Shown here piece by piece: positions 48,861 to 60,539 of a stretch of DNA of 64,000 nucleotides. The translations under genes were made by a program, and so were the position numbers. Where the stretch lies: the NCBI GenBank assembly GCA_028023455.1, contig JAQFVV010013325.1:1-64000 (forward strand), written 5' to 3'. Under the pieces are notes generated by a model. It was given only the letters and a program-made list of their open reading frames with translations, was not told where the DNA came from and made no database searches. The stretch is from Epiperipatus broadwayi (lineage: Eukaryota > Onychophora > Udeonychophora > Euonychophora > Peripatidae). Every line of letters starts with the position of its first letter. Position 1 is the first letter of the stretch.

Positions 48861-50386
48861 GCAGAATGGGTCATCACATCTCTAAAACATAACACACGTA
48901 TACTGTATAAATGATTATGATGAGATTTAAATAGATTTCTGATTCGGCCCTACATTATCAACATTTACTAAAGAACGTTGGTGACTCTCAAAGAAATGTA
49001 ATTTGATGGAATTATTCATTAAGATTTAATATATACAAAACATATCTAAACTGGGAATGATTACAACTAATATGCCAGCCATTTGCAAAGTTGTAGACCC
49101 CGGCATTACAATAAATGAAGCATTGAATGCGTGTTGGTTTATATGAAAATTAAATTATTTAAGAAAGTAATGTTAATGAAATCTGACACGCATTCACTAT
49201 TTCAAGCGATCATAGATTTAAACTTTGAACATTGAGACAATTATTAGCATGCAATAATTAAATAATAAATATAGATAAAATGTAGATTTTAGAAATACCC
49301 ATCCAAGAAAGATAGAATGAGGTGAGCTAGATTATTAAAGAAATTTACACATTAGGTTAATTATTCAATTTTATTTATACAAATGATAGTTTTTACATTT
49401 TATAATTTAGATAAGTATTATGAAGAAGAGCTATAGCACATTATTAGAGTACTCTAGAGTTTGAACACAGACAGGTACCTGTTTTATAAGAAGTTTTCTG
49501 ATTCCATTAGTTTAGCAGCAAAAAGTTCACGAGTGGCAATTCTTTCTTGGATTTAGATATTTCATTTAATTTCACAGCAGCAGCAGCTTTCTCATTTATT
49601 TCAGGCAGCAGATCTTCATGGTGAATTTACGATGAAAAGTTCAGCATCCGATAGACCATCTCCCAATGGAGAATAATCTATGTGCTTTATTCGGTCATAC
49701 CTTGGCAGGAACAAATTATTTTTATATTTTGGAGACTCTCAGTGATCGAGAGCAAAGCTAAAGTTTAAGTGAATGTCTCCAGCAAGTCTAAGATGGCCTC
49801 TTTTCTTATCTTGATCTCTCACATTTTTGTTAAGATATTTTTAGGTTATACTTAATCTGCCCTGAGGATAATCAATGCATTTTGTTGGTTTTTAATTAAA
49901 AAAAACTGCCGTTCTATTGTTTACATTTTACATTTACTAATTACATTTTGGGGAATTTTTCTTTAATTAATCTATTATCTATCACTGACCGATGCTTTTA
50001 AATTTCAAAGACAAAAAGGGAACATAAGATTATTTTAACTTTTAATTAAATATTACATCAGATTTTTTTAGAATTATTATTAAACGAAATTTAAACAAAG
50101 CAATAAATACGAACTTTATAATCCAAAATAAATGATTAAAATTATACAAAATTATATAACTAAAAGAAATCTAAATTATATTATTTTATCCCTATTTATT
50201 GCCTTTAATTTGAAATCGAAATGTGTGCATGTTTATGCTGAATTCTACATATACTTATACATTTTTAATATTGTTACACACACAATTCAATATCAAAAAG
50301 TTTAAATTTGGGTGGGATAGACTGGCCAGTGAGAGATGACAGAAAAAGGTAAAACTTAAGATTCGAATACAAATCTTACTGTTTCA

Positions 50387-52135
50387 ATGTTGAGTATAGA
50401 TCGGTTACATAGATTACAACGGTTAAAAACATTTCAAAATAAACATAAACGATCAAAATATAAAATCATTTATACTGACAATTTCTGAGGGAAATTTATA
50501 AGTAACCCAATAGTATTCACCATAAGATACTTGCATTGTCACCAATAACTTAAAAGACATCCGAATAAATACATTTTAGATACTCACCGTAAGGTATCAT
50601 TATTTATCGAATGTCTATATATTTTGATCAAATATGAAAACCCAAAACATACTTAACCGATAACCAATCCATGCAAGCGTCTATAAACAACTTAAATTTA
50701 ATGCATTTTTATTTAGTGTCGAGTATGAATAGACTACATAGATTTTCATTTGAAAAGAAAATATTCAATCCTTGTTTAACCTTAGGCCAAAGGTTCGCAG
50801 TCAAACCAAACTTCAATCCATCTGATACATCGATGTGTTCAATGTAATACGAATATGGCAGCACAATTAGGTTAAGAGAAGAAACTGCTTCTTGTCAGAT
50901 AGGAATATTACATCTATCAGACAAGAAGAGCAATAAAAAAAACTCCATCAAAAGGACCAGTGTTCTACGTCTTATAATCTTTTCCATAGGCAAAACGGAA
51001 GTGTGCGACATATAATAGCAATTCTGCCCATAGCGAATCTCGTACTACATCTACTAATTACACCAATAAATCCAATCCATTGACCTAATTCAACTATGAA
51101 ATGAATAACTAATATAACTTTACAAATCTATACAGCCATTCACGCCCGACTTAAATTTAACATTTATATCATTTAACTTAACGGAAAACAGAAATCATAA
51201 TAAAACTTAAAGAACAAAATATAAATAAATGGAAATGATTTTACAAAATAAATACATTAAATAAAATTATAACTAATTAATAAATAACGTTGGTCAGATA
51301 GGATTCTATTTATTAATTATTTTAAATACGGAAAGTTTTTAATTTAAAGTTCTTAGTGTTTTCAAATTAATATTGTTCATTATATTTTATAAAGTTCTTA
51401 CTGTTTTAACACTTCCGTAGTTTTATCCATTGCTTGCCATGAACGTGAATTCCCAGACCATCCTAAAGAGATTGGTTGAGTTAGCTGTTGTTTTTTATTT
51501 ATCCGGAGGTCTTTTAGTTTAGTTGGTCTTCAATGTAGAAAATGATAGTTCATTTCTCTTTCTTTCTTAGCAGAACTGAAGGGATTGAAGAGTGCTTTTT
51601 TTCAATCCCTTCTCCTTCAACTCCGTACTAACACATATCTGTCCACTCGTAATAACCAACTCCTTAATAATTTTTCAAACTTGTCCTTTTATATTAATTT
51701 GAAGGATCCAATGGACGTTATGTCATGATGATGATATGATCCTTTCGCTGAGGTCCCATTTCATTGTTTTTCATTTGTTGGCTATTTGTTTCTATTGTTT
51801 TCCTATCTGACTGATGTTTTTACATTTAAATGCCCAAGGCTAGTTTACTTATTAAAACAATCATTTCCATTTTCTGATTACTTAATGTGTTTTCCAAAAT
51901 TAAAGATATATTTTTATCTCTAAATCTTTTTAAAATTTAGTTTTAAACTACTCTTTTTTTTAATAAAGTTTTATTTTAATAATTATTTATCTGTGCGATT
52001 TTATATATATGCGAGTTTAAGATGATTTTTTAATTTTCAGTTTTTAATTCTTAAAAAAGAAATTTTTATTGGCGAACTTTTATTTTTTATGTTTACTAAT
52101 AAAAAACAATGTAACGTATGTATGTGCCCGTTACA
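50387..52135 (-). repeat. LTR-4 right LTR, second part
   Basis: 1749 bp matching about 44931-46677 and ending GCCCGTTACA before an AT run. Confidence 0.82.
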
Positions 52136-52182
52136 CTATATATATATTTAAATAAAACTGCACATTGTCATGTGAATCGTCA

Positions 52183-52440
52183 CATCATCATCATCATTTT
52201 CAACCATTATTGATCCACTGCAGAATGAAGATCTCTCCAAGTTCAATCCATCTTTGATCCCTAGCCTCTCTTCTCCACATCACCCCAGAACTTCTTTATT
52301 TCATCCATGTCACATGTGGACTTTTTCTTTTTTAAATCTTTTGGAATCCAATTTATTATTTCAAATGAACATCTATTATCATCTCTTCTAGAAATATGTC
52401 CAACCCAACTTCACTTCAATCTCTTAATTCTTTCAGTGAT
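52183..52440 (-). mobile_element. 3'-end fragment of an RTE-type LINE
   Basis: The reverse complement matches the RTE 3' end at about 61500-61750: the ATTGATCCACTGCAG, CTTCTCCACATCA and AATATGTCCAACCCAACTTC blocks are antisense of that region. It is bounded by the CATCATCATCATCA tail at its left. 5'-truncated and non-functional. Confidence 0.85.
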
Positions 52441-52541
52441 GTCAAATGCTGATTGAAGTATTGTTTGCTGACTTATCTTCAATATTAAGTAATTGTATTA
52501 AAGTCATTTTGAAGTTTACAAATTGCTATGAACTTTGCATA

Positions 52542-52565
52542 AATATATATATATATATATATATA

Positions 52566-52601
<36 letters not shown>

Positions 52602-52614
52602 GATGATGATGATG
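52542..52614. repeat. Compound (AT)n (TTA)n (TGA)n microsatellite
   Basis: About 13 AT units, then about 11 TTA units, then four to five TGA units, abutting a LINE 3' UTR fragment at its right. Confidence 0.92.
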
Positions 52615-52740
52615 TTTCAAAGCATAAACTTTATTGAGATGCTTCCCAGCTACACTTTGACACATTAAATAAAAAAACAACTTTATTGAGATTCAAAAAG
52701 GATTACATAAGTTACATTTGAAAACATGAGGTCTTAGATA
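52615..52740 (-). mobile_element. LINE 3' UTR fragment related to LINE-A
   Basis: AACTTTATTGAGAT occurs twice, then GGATTACATAAGTTACAT. These parallel the LINE-A 3' UTR at 24391-24440 (AAAGGCTTTATTGATCTCAA, then GGTTTACATAAGTTTACATG), again next to a trinucleotide array. No coding part remains. Confidence 0.6.
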
Positions 52741-53050
52741 CAAATCGATTCATGGTACTACATATGTAATAAACGTTTACAATCTTGATAGGAAAGAAAA
52801 CATGACTTGCTGTAATTGAAAGAAAAAAAATACATAACAAGATACATATCAAATTAGATTTACATAGCATTTTTTAAAATGTGATATTGAGAAAAATACA
52901 TGGAAACACATGATAGTATGAATGAAAAAATATTGAGGGGTTGAAGTTAATGACAGATTGACATATAGTCCCATAAAAATTGAGCTCATTTGTGAGAGTA
53001 CTATAGTTTTCTTATCTAATTTTTATTCTTCATTTGTTACATAATTTCCA
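52741..53050. other. AT-rich DNA, possibly more LINE 3' UTR
   Basis: No feature recognised. Confidence 0.4.
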
Positions 53051-53054
53051 TGTG

Positions 53055-53750
53055 AACCAAATTGAAAAATACTACTCAGTACCAATTGGAAAATGGAAAA
53101 ATACTCATTCAGCATGATTTATATCTTGGGATAATGAAAAAGTACTAATCTGCACGAATTGCATCTTGGGAAAATACAAGTTAGCATGAATTGCATCTTG
53201 GGAAAATGGAAAAATACTAGTTCAGCAAGAATTGCATCTTGTGAAAATGAAGAAAAATACTAATTCAGAATCAATTCATTTTAATAAAATGAAAAAATAT
53301 TAGTTAGCATGAATTGCATCTTGGGAAACTGGAAAAGCATCTTGAGGGAAAATGAAACTAATACTAATTCAGAATTAATTGCATCTTGGAAAAATACTAA
53401 TAAGCAGAAATTGGATCTTGGGAAAAGGGAAAATGAAAAAATACTACTTAGCATGAATTGCATCTTGAGAAAAATACTAATAATCAGAAATTGGATCTTG
53501 GGAAAATGAAAAAATACTAGTCTGCATGAATTGCATCTGGGAAAAATGGAGAAAACTAGTTCAGTATGAATTCCATCTTGAGAAAATTGAAAAATACCAG
53601 ACAGCATGAATTGCAGCTTAAGGAAAATGGAAAAATCTAGTTCAGCATGAAATGTAATTTGGGAAATGGAAAAATAATAGTGAACATAAATAACATCTTG
53701 GTAAAATAAAATAAAAATATGATTCAGAATGAACTGCATCTTATCAGATT
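53055..53750. repeat. Degenerate minisatellite, unit about 40-55 bp
   Basis: More than a dozen irregular copies of GCATGAATTGCATCTTGGG followed by AAAATGGAAAAATACTA, with variants and partial units. The 152-codon minus frame (53281-53739) and a 66-codon plus frame are by-products of repeat length. Confidence 0.85.
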
Positions 53751-54100
53751 TAGGTTTTTAGTACTTTTAAAGTAAAACGTTAAAACTTATTACCTTGACT
53801 GTGAACAAGTGAATTGCTTGCTGCAGGACTACTATGGAGACATCTGGTCATGTAATATCTTTGTTGCCATATTGTTTTTAAAATTATAGTTTAATAATTT
53901 AATTTTTGTTAAAATTCTGAATGAAAATTATCACAGACATTGAAAAAAGGTGAAAAATAATTCTGAACTGAATAAAGTGAGTACTGGGAAGTTTTTTTTA
54001 CTTTTTCAGCTTCAGGTTTTTAGTACTTTCTAAATGTAAAACTCTAGAGCTTTTTATATTGATTCTGAACAGGGAAACCATTTGCTGCTGAGCTTATCAT
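53751..54100. other. Anonymous AT-rich DNA with a partial duplication
   Basis: Two related stretches (about 53745-53850 and 54005-54090) share AGGTTTTTAGTACTTT, AAAAC and TTGCTGC, a diverged local duplication. No gene seen. Confidence 0.5.
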
Positions 54101-54182
54101 TTCTCTCCTCCTCCTCTTCTTCTTTTTCTTCTTCTTTTTCTTCCTCTTTTTCTTCCTCCTCCTCCTCCTCCTCCTCCTCCTC

Positions 54183-54239
<57 letters not shown>

Positions 54240-54247
54240 GTAGTAGT
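54100..54247. repeat. Polypyrimidine tract and (CTA)n array at the 3' end of LINE-B
   Basis: A CTT/CTC-rich polypyrimidine tract (about 54100-54182) runs into about 19 CTA units (54183-54240), then GTAGTAG. The junction CTACTACTAGTAGTAG is a perfect palindrome. In LINE sense the array is (TAG)n directly after the 3' UTR. Confidence 0.92.
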
Positions 54248-54503
54248 TTTTTTAGTTTTAAAGTACTTTATTTGATATCATAAGAACATGTATGAAAATA
54301 CAATTTTAAAACATGTTACAAAAACTGATCTACAATTTAGAATTGAAAATTATTAACAAAATTATTATTATGAATACATGAAATATTTTTACATTAATAA
54401 TGTTGAAAAACTGAGGAAAAAAATTAATCAATAACAGTAACAATATTAAATACATATATGATGACAAAACTCACTTACATACAGCAAATATGCTATTCAT
54501 ATT

Positions 54504-57500
54504 TCACAGTGGTGTTGGTAATTTGATCAAACTCCAAGTGACTGATACTATATCTGTTGGAGCTAGTGCTTGATCTCTTGTTTTAATTTTTCCTAACTTA
54601 TTGAGAAAAAGTGATTTAGGTTTACGAGATGTGGGATTGAATACAAAGTGGCATCTCATAAACCAGAGTGTGTATAGTATAAAGATTGTTATTCTTATTG
54701 TTGGAAACAACCCTCTTTGAATATTTTCTATCAATACTGTCAATGAGCATTTTGGATTATGGGTTATATCAGCAATTAGTTCTCGATATGTTTTGAGAGA
54801 AGTACACTGAGAAATAAAATGTTCTGTTGTTTCTTCCTCTTTATTACATAGTTGACAAATGGCATCTATGTTTGGAGATCTCCATCTTCCAGCCAGAAAA
54901 GCATTGGTAGGTAAAGCTCTAAGATTGATTTTTATTAGAAAATCTAAGTACTTAGGCTCCAAGTACCAGAATATAAATTTTTGGATTATAGCTTTATTTG
55001 TGATATTAATTAAGCTAATGGGATTTTCAAAGGGACTGGAATTAGTTGTTATGTAATGTGTCCCAATACTTCATTTTAGTTGAGAAAAGGTTTGTAGCAG
55101 GTACTTTATGTTTGAATATTGTTTTTATTAGATTGTTAATGAATTTATTTTTAATAAGAGGTGGAGTGTCTGTAGGTGATATTGGAAGAAACACTTGGAA
55201 ATTTTCATATGTCATATAAAGTTTCATTAATGCATTGTGAATTTTTTGGTAATAGAATGTTGAAATGCAGTGTAATGACAGGCCATTTTGTCTTGAATGT
55301 TTTTGCAGACTTTTGATGCTTATTACCACTGCCTTTTTATTCCATATGAGTTTGGTGCAAAAAGAGTTAATTTTTTTCTTAAATGAGTTAGTAAATTTAA
55401 TGATAGGTGCATAGTAATTTATTTTTGGGAAAATTAATATGTTAATGAGTGATATTTTACTATGTAATGAAAGATATGCTTTTGAAAGTGAGGTTGTCAC
55501 CTTTTCAATTGCAGATATTAATTGTTCTTGTATTATCTTTCTCATTGCATTCATAGACAGATGAATTGGGAGACCAAGAAATTTGTGGGGAGGGGAACTG
55601 CAAATTGAATGAATTTGATTACCAGAAAATATACTCCAAATAGATGTTTTTTCTTTGTTAAATTTTAAACTATAAGCTGCAGAGTAATTTTCTAAAATGG
55701 TATACATTAAAGGCAAATGTTTTTTGGATGGCAAAAAAATGACTATATCATCCATGTATGAAATATGATTGATGGATTGGTTTATGAGGGGTACATATAT
55801 TCCTGGCAATTTAGATTCTATTTCTAGTAGGAGGGGGTTAATATATGTGATAAAAAACAGTGAACTAAGGGGAGAGCCTTGTGGTATTGAGTTGTGTGGA
55901 GTGAAGTCAGGGGACATTTTGCCATTAAGAGTGATGTGTATTTTTCTATTGATGAGCAGGTTTGCTAGAACATACATTATAGGTATTGGAATTTTATGTT
56001 GACTAAGCACCTGTAGCAGCTTGTCCACAGGCACCGAATCGAATGCAGCCTGTATGTCTAATTGAATTGCAATAGGTGCTGATTTTCTAGCTTGTCTTAC
56101 ATCCTCTATTAATATTTTACATAACATAAGTGCTTCAGAAGTAGAACAACCTTTTCTAGCAAACTGAAACTTAGACAACCCAGGAAGTATTAGGGGTTGA
56201 ATTTTGTCTTTTAAAAAAGACTCTATTAGTTTGATGATCAGAGGAGACATTGAAATAGGGCGTAAATTATCTAGAAGAGAAGGAAGTGTATTTTTCTTTA
56301 GAAAAGGGACCAGTGATACTGGATAAAGTTGGTCAATGTTATATATTTGTTTTGATAGATAATTTATCATATTGTGTACTATTGGGATAGTAAAGTGGCT
56401 AAGATGTGATAATAAAAATTTTGGAAATTGCATGTGTACCTGGGTGTGTATTGTTGGGAAAAGCGTTCAACTTGAGAGCAATTTCATACTTTGTAATGTT
56501 ATGTTCTTCTGTGGTAAACCAAAGTGAAATGAAGAAAATTTTGGAAAAGGAAATTTTTGGAGTCTAGATTTAAAGTGGTAATATATTTGCGGAGTCATGT
56601 CTTCCCCAGCAATCATTTTTGAATCAAAAATAATAGATGAAGGAGTTAATTTTTTGGGAGTATAACCTAAAGCCCACCGAATATATCCTTTAGACCAGTT
56701 ATGGGGATTAGCTAGAAAAATTTTTGCTTTTTTTATAGAGAGATAACCAGCCAGTATGAGTTGGGTTTGCTTGTATTCTTGTTTTAAAAACATTATTGAT
56801 GTAACTGAAGAAGGGTAAAATGAAGTATTTTTTAGTTTTAAGTGTATTGTATCTAACTTATTAACAAGATTAGTGGGAGAACTATTTTTGGAGGTATAAT
56901 GTCGAATAGTAGAAGAGATTATGTTAATAAATGATAGCCAGGCCTCTACTGGGTCTAAAGATAGTATGTCTACCTTCTTAAATATAAATCTCAGAGAGAA
57001 CAGCTTCAGGTGTAGTGGATTTTAAAAGAAGACGAGTAGTTTTATTTAGAGGAAGAATTGGTTGATGTTGCATGTGTATTGCAAGTTCCACATTAAGTGC
57101 TAAATGATCAGAGAAAGTTACAGGACATAGAGAGGGATTTATTATGAAATGTAGATCTGGTGAATAGAATACAAGGTCTATTAGAGAGGAGTGTTTTTTA
57201 GTGTAGAATGAAATGGAGTTAGTTGGAAAAAAACCTTCAGCACTCATGAGATTTTTATTAATCAAATGAAGGTATTTTAATGTAAAATTCTTATAAGACA
57301 TGTTAAAATCACCCATGATTATAGTTGGGTAAGAATTTGTAGCTAATATTAAATTTATTTTAATTATTAATTGGTGAATTAACACTGGCTGATTATATAA
57401 ATAGAATGTTATTAGATTCACTGTAAAAGAAGAATGATAAAGAATAATTATACTCATATGCTGATCTAAGTACAAAATTTTAAAAGTTTGAAAAGGAGAA

Positions 57501-57731
57501 CAATGATGGATGAGAATCCCTACCCCAGCAGCAGCAATATCAGATGTTGAAAATTTACTTTATCCAAATTTACTAAGGTAGAGTTCAGGATTAAATGCTG
57601 AATGTACTGAGCATTTTGTCTCTGTAAATAAAAGGATATGGGGTGAGAATTGCCTTATCCAATTGCTAATTGCATATATTCACTGGGTAGAGTTAATACC
57701 CCTTACATTGACTGCTGTAATAGAAAGACCC
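54504..57731 (-). pseudogene. LINE-B ORF2: endonuclease-reverse transcriptase, broken
   Basis: ORF2 starts near 57731 with MGLSITAVNVRGINST, interrupted by two early stops. The endonuclease continues with TETK, MGDFNM (about 57315) and VTFSDH (about 57115). The RT lead-in is 56467-56793. The RT core is open for 463 codons (55042-56433), with DIQAAFDSV, QGSPLSSLFF and YMDD at 55747-55758. The C-terminal part (54504-54962) has a CQLC...EHFISQC knuckle. YMDD replaces the FADD/YADD more usual in LINEs, as in LINE-A. At least four breaks make it inactive here. Confidence 0.9.
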
Positions 57732-58003
57732 ATATTATCAATTATATAAAATAGTGGGAGAATGATATTTTATAGTTTATTGTATAATGAATGGGACAAC
57801 TAATATTAGTAAAAGTATAATAGGAATGTGTTAGATAGAAAAGAAAAATTATAATAATACACCACTGTGAAAACAATGAACTTACCCTTGCAAGTGAAGT
57901 TCTATTGAGTTTGTTGTGCATATTTTTGTTCATAAACATAATAATTATTTTCACATTTGGAATTAAATCCAAAAAATTGTCCTGGTTTGAAAGTCTATAT
58001 GTG

Positions 58004-59815
58004 TTATTTATGCAACTCATCTTGATAGTCTATTTTTAATGGTGCTTCAAAGTCTGTCTCTGTATTTTGAGATATGGTATTTGTTATGATATCCTTAGAT
58101 TTAGTAGATCTTCTGTGTACATCCACTCCTGCCATCAGAAGAAGCTGCTCCTGTGTCAATTGATTTGTACTTTGTTTTTGTCTGGTCCAATGAAGTGTTG
58201 ATTCATTAGCCGGATAATCCGTTTCACCTGTTTTATTTGTGAGTTTTGTTTTTTTTAATGCTGGTGTGGTAGACTTTGTATCATTTTTCTTTGATTTTTT
58301 TTCACTATGTTTGTCAGGTTCATTAGTTTGTATAGGCTCTTGATGCAATGCGGATTTTTTCCTCTTGTGCATTCGTTTCTTAGTCTTTACTTTAATTACT
58401 TGGAACTCTTCATCAGAGCAAGGAAATGGTAAGGTATCACTCATGTACTCTGTTTCTGTTTCCTCCTGTGAGGTATAAGATTTATTTGGTATACTATTCA
58501 TGGAGCTATTTTGACTAGGATCATCAAAGCTGAGATTTTGCTTATTTGTGTTGCTGTCTTCATTATTGGAAATAAATTCATCAAGGCTGAGATTTTGCAT
58601 ATCTGCGGTTTTGTCTTCATTATTGGGAATAAGTTCATCAAGGCTGAGATTTTGGATATCTGTGTTGTTGTCTTCATTATTGGGAATAGGTTCATCTACT
58701 TTTGTTTTTTCAGGGTTACTTTGCATGAGTCTGATTTCATTATTAGCTATTGGATCTCTACTGCACTGATGCGTTTTTGTTTTTTTAATACCACACTTTT
58801 TACAAAAACGGTTAGGGCATTCTTTGACAAGATGATCTCTGGCTTTACAAAAAAAACACTGAGGTGAAATGCCTCTGAAAGTAACTATCAAAGGTGAAGA
58901 ATCTGTTGCATGTAATGTTGGTATATCTGTTGGTTGCATATTTTTCTTCAATGACATAGTGAAATGAGCAGTATTGGTTAGAACTGGCTGTGTGGCTCTT
59001 TTTTCCCATACATATTTAAAGTTGGCCACAGTTCCAACATTTTTTAGTAAATCTTGTAGATCATCAGCTTTAAAGTCTACATGACAGTTCTTAATTTGTC
59101 CATTCAAATTTGTAGGTCTATCAATGTCTATGTAACAAATAAATTTTCCATTAAGAAAGTGAATATGTTTTTCAAATATTTGTTTCTGAGCCACATTATG
59201 ATATTCTATTGTTTTATATCTGCTATTAGGATGATCTAGCACTTTGTATATCATTGACCAAAGTTTTTTTTCTGATAGATAAGAATAGAATTCATCAGTA
59301 GGAAAATTCATGACTGAAGAATTAGTATCTGTTATAGCTATTGTAGACGTTTTAATACTTTTAAATTTTTGAAATGATTTAAGAACTGTTAAAGGAATTG
59401 TTTGTATAAATTTTTCACATACAGAAACATAATCTGTATTACTAGTTGATAATAAATTTGTATTTTCTTGTTCCATTTGTAGTTCATTGTCAAAATTAAA
59501 AATTTCTGTTAAATTTTCTTCTGTAATTACATTGTTATCTTGTTCAGATTTTTGCTTTAAAATACTAGCATAAGTTTGTTTAATATTCTTATTTAATTCA
59601 ATAGAATCAGATGCCTCAGGCAAATTAGTATTTTTAAATTTATTTCTTGTTTTAGATAAATCAGATAAGGCTTCAGCCATATTGGATCCAGTTTTTACTT
59701 TTGAAAAAGAACTATTGTTAACTTTGACTTTTTCTAGATCTTGATAAGAATTATTTTTATCTAAGCTATTATTAGCAATTTTTAAATTAGAATTAGAATC
59801 AGAAATATTAGACAT
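58004..59815 (-). CDS. LINE-B ORF1 protein, intact 603 aa with CCHC knuckles
   Basis: This is a predicted RNA-binding, particle-forming protein of the LINE. The N-terminal 130 residues are Asn/Ser/Lys-rich. A globular region at about 165-320 contains DHPNSRYKTI and aligns with LINE-A ORF1. A CCHC knuckle CFFCKARDHLVKEC follows at about 318-331, then a CX2CX8C-type cluster CKKCGIKKTKTHQC. Residues about 375-431 are three 19-residue tandem copies of a LDELIPNNED-type unit (exact 57-bp period at 58522-58692). The tail is very basic (KKRMHKRKKS). The start is the first ATG of a frame open for 603 codons; the stop lies about 270 bp before the ORF2 start. Its integrity contrasts with the broken ORF2. 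Confidence 0.88.
   Translation of the reverse strand: MSNISDSNSNLKIANNSLDKNNSYQDLEKVKVNNSSFSKVKTGSNMAEALSDLSKTRNKFKNTNLPEASDSIELNKNIKQTYASILKQKSEQDNNVITEENLTEIFNFDNELQMEQENTNLLSTSNTDYVSVCEKFIQTIPLTVLKSFQKFKSIKTSTIAITDTNSSVMNFPTDEFYSYLSEKKLWSMIYKVLDHPNSRYKTIEYHNVAQKQIFEKHIHFLNGKFICYIDIDRPTNLNGQIKNCHVDFKADDLQDLLKNVGTVANFKYVWEKRATQPVLTNTAHFTMSLKKNMQPTDIPTLHATDSSPLIVTFRGISPQCFFCKARDHLVKECPNRFCKKCGIKKTKTHQCSRDPIANNEIRLMQSNPEKTKVDEPIPNNEDNNTDIQNLSLDELIPNNEDKTADMQNLSLDEFISNNEDSNTNKQNLSFDDPSQNSSMNSIPNKSYTSQEETETEYMSDTLPFPCSDEEFQVIKVKTKKRMHKRKKSALHQEPIQTNEPDKHSEKKSKKNDTKSTTPALKKTKLTNKTGETDYPANESTLHWTRQKQSTNQLTQEQLLLMAGVDVHRRSTKSKDIITNTISQNTETDFEAPLKIDYQDELHK
58522..58692 (-). repeat. 57-bp in-frame tandem repeat in LINE-B ORF1
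   Basis: Three units start CATCAAAG or CATCAAGG on the plus strand at 58522, 58579 and 58636; a fourth partial copy starts at 58693. Each encodes an acidic Asn-rich unit of 19 residues. Confidence 0.92.
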
Positions 59816-59989
59816 TTTAAATCTAATATTCTTCTTTATATTAACAACAATTTTGCTCGAAATAGAGCTTACCTTTAAGTGGAAAATTTCCTTTTTCTTT
59901 TGGTATACTTTTCACTATCAAATTCAATCAAAAACCAATAAAACTTAAGTCTAAAGCAGGAGCTGAAATGAGTCAACTTTCTCTGTCAA

Positions 59990-60000
59990 GAGCCAAGATG

Positions 60001-60002
<2 letters not shown>
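59990..60002 (-). promoter_or_regulatory. YY1-like motif at the LINE-B 5' end
   Basis: GAGCCAAGATGGC on plus (GCCATCTTGGCTC in LINE sense) sits exactly where LINE sequence gives way to the trinucleotide array. It matches the YY1 core (AAGATGGC/GCCATCTT), which marks the start of mammalian L1 5' UTRs. Assignment rests on motif and position only. Confidence 0.4.
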
Positions 60003-60480
<478 letters not shown>

Positions 60481-60539
60481 TTGAATTAATAAGTAAGTTT
60501 ATTTATATACATGAGTAATGACTACCAAGATAATTTAAT

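Larger units (their letters stand above)
47741..50386. mobile_element. LTR-5: solo LTR with ATGT target duplication
   Basis: A 2646-bp insertion in the LTR-4 right LTR, proved by the uninterrupted left LTR. It starts TGTAACAG and ends CTGTTTCA (7 of 8 bp inverted match) and is flanked by ATGT on both sides (47737-47740 and 50387-50390), the footprint expected of a solo LTR. The whole could instead be an LTR-like DNA element. No protein domain is recognised. An AAGATTCGAATACAAATCTT dyad lies at 50358-50377, nine bases from the end. Confidence 0.75.
44503..52135 (-). mobile_element. LTR-4: non-coding LTR retrotransposon, split by a solo LTR
   Basis: LTR copies at 44503-46677 (2175 bp) and 47396-47740 plus 50387-52135 (2094 bp once the insertion is removed) surround a 718-bp interior. 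On the minus strand they start TGTAACGGGCAC and end CTCCGGATCGTTATA, a probable mutation of a CA end. A primer site adjoins the right LTR. No Gag, RT or other protein is encoded. AT runs flank both outer ends. Confidence 0.78.
54248..60000 (-). mobile_element. LINE-B: apparently full-length APE-type LINE
   Basis: In sense order this element has a 5' UTR (about 59816-60000), an intact ORF1 (603 aa), a broken ORF2 (endonuclease, RT, C-terminal zinc knuckle) and a 3' UTR of about 255 bp ending at a (TAG)n array. The upstream flank is also a TAG-type array ((CTA)7 on the plus strand at 60002-60023), so it appears to lie inside such a microsatellite. It is of the same lineage as LINE-A. The clade is not certain. 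Confidence 0.88.

Noticed and set aside
53281-53739. 152-codon minus frame of Phe/Gln/Ser repeats
   Set aside because: It is a by-product of the minisatellite; units differ in length and the frame is not kept by all copies.
58511-58867. 118-codon plus frame with repeated units
   Set aside because: It is the antisense of the 57-bp repeat in LINE-B ORF1, whose minus frame is much longer and carries zinc knuckles.
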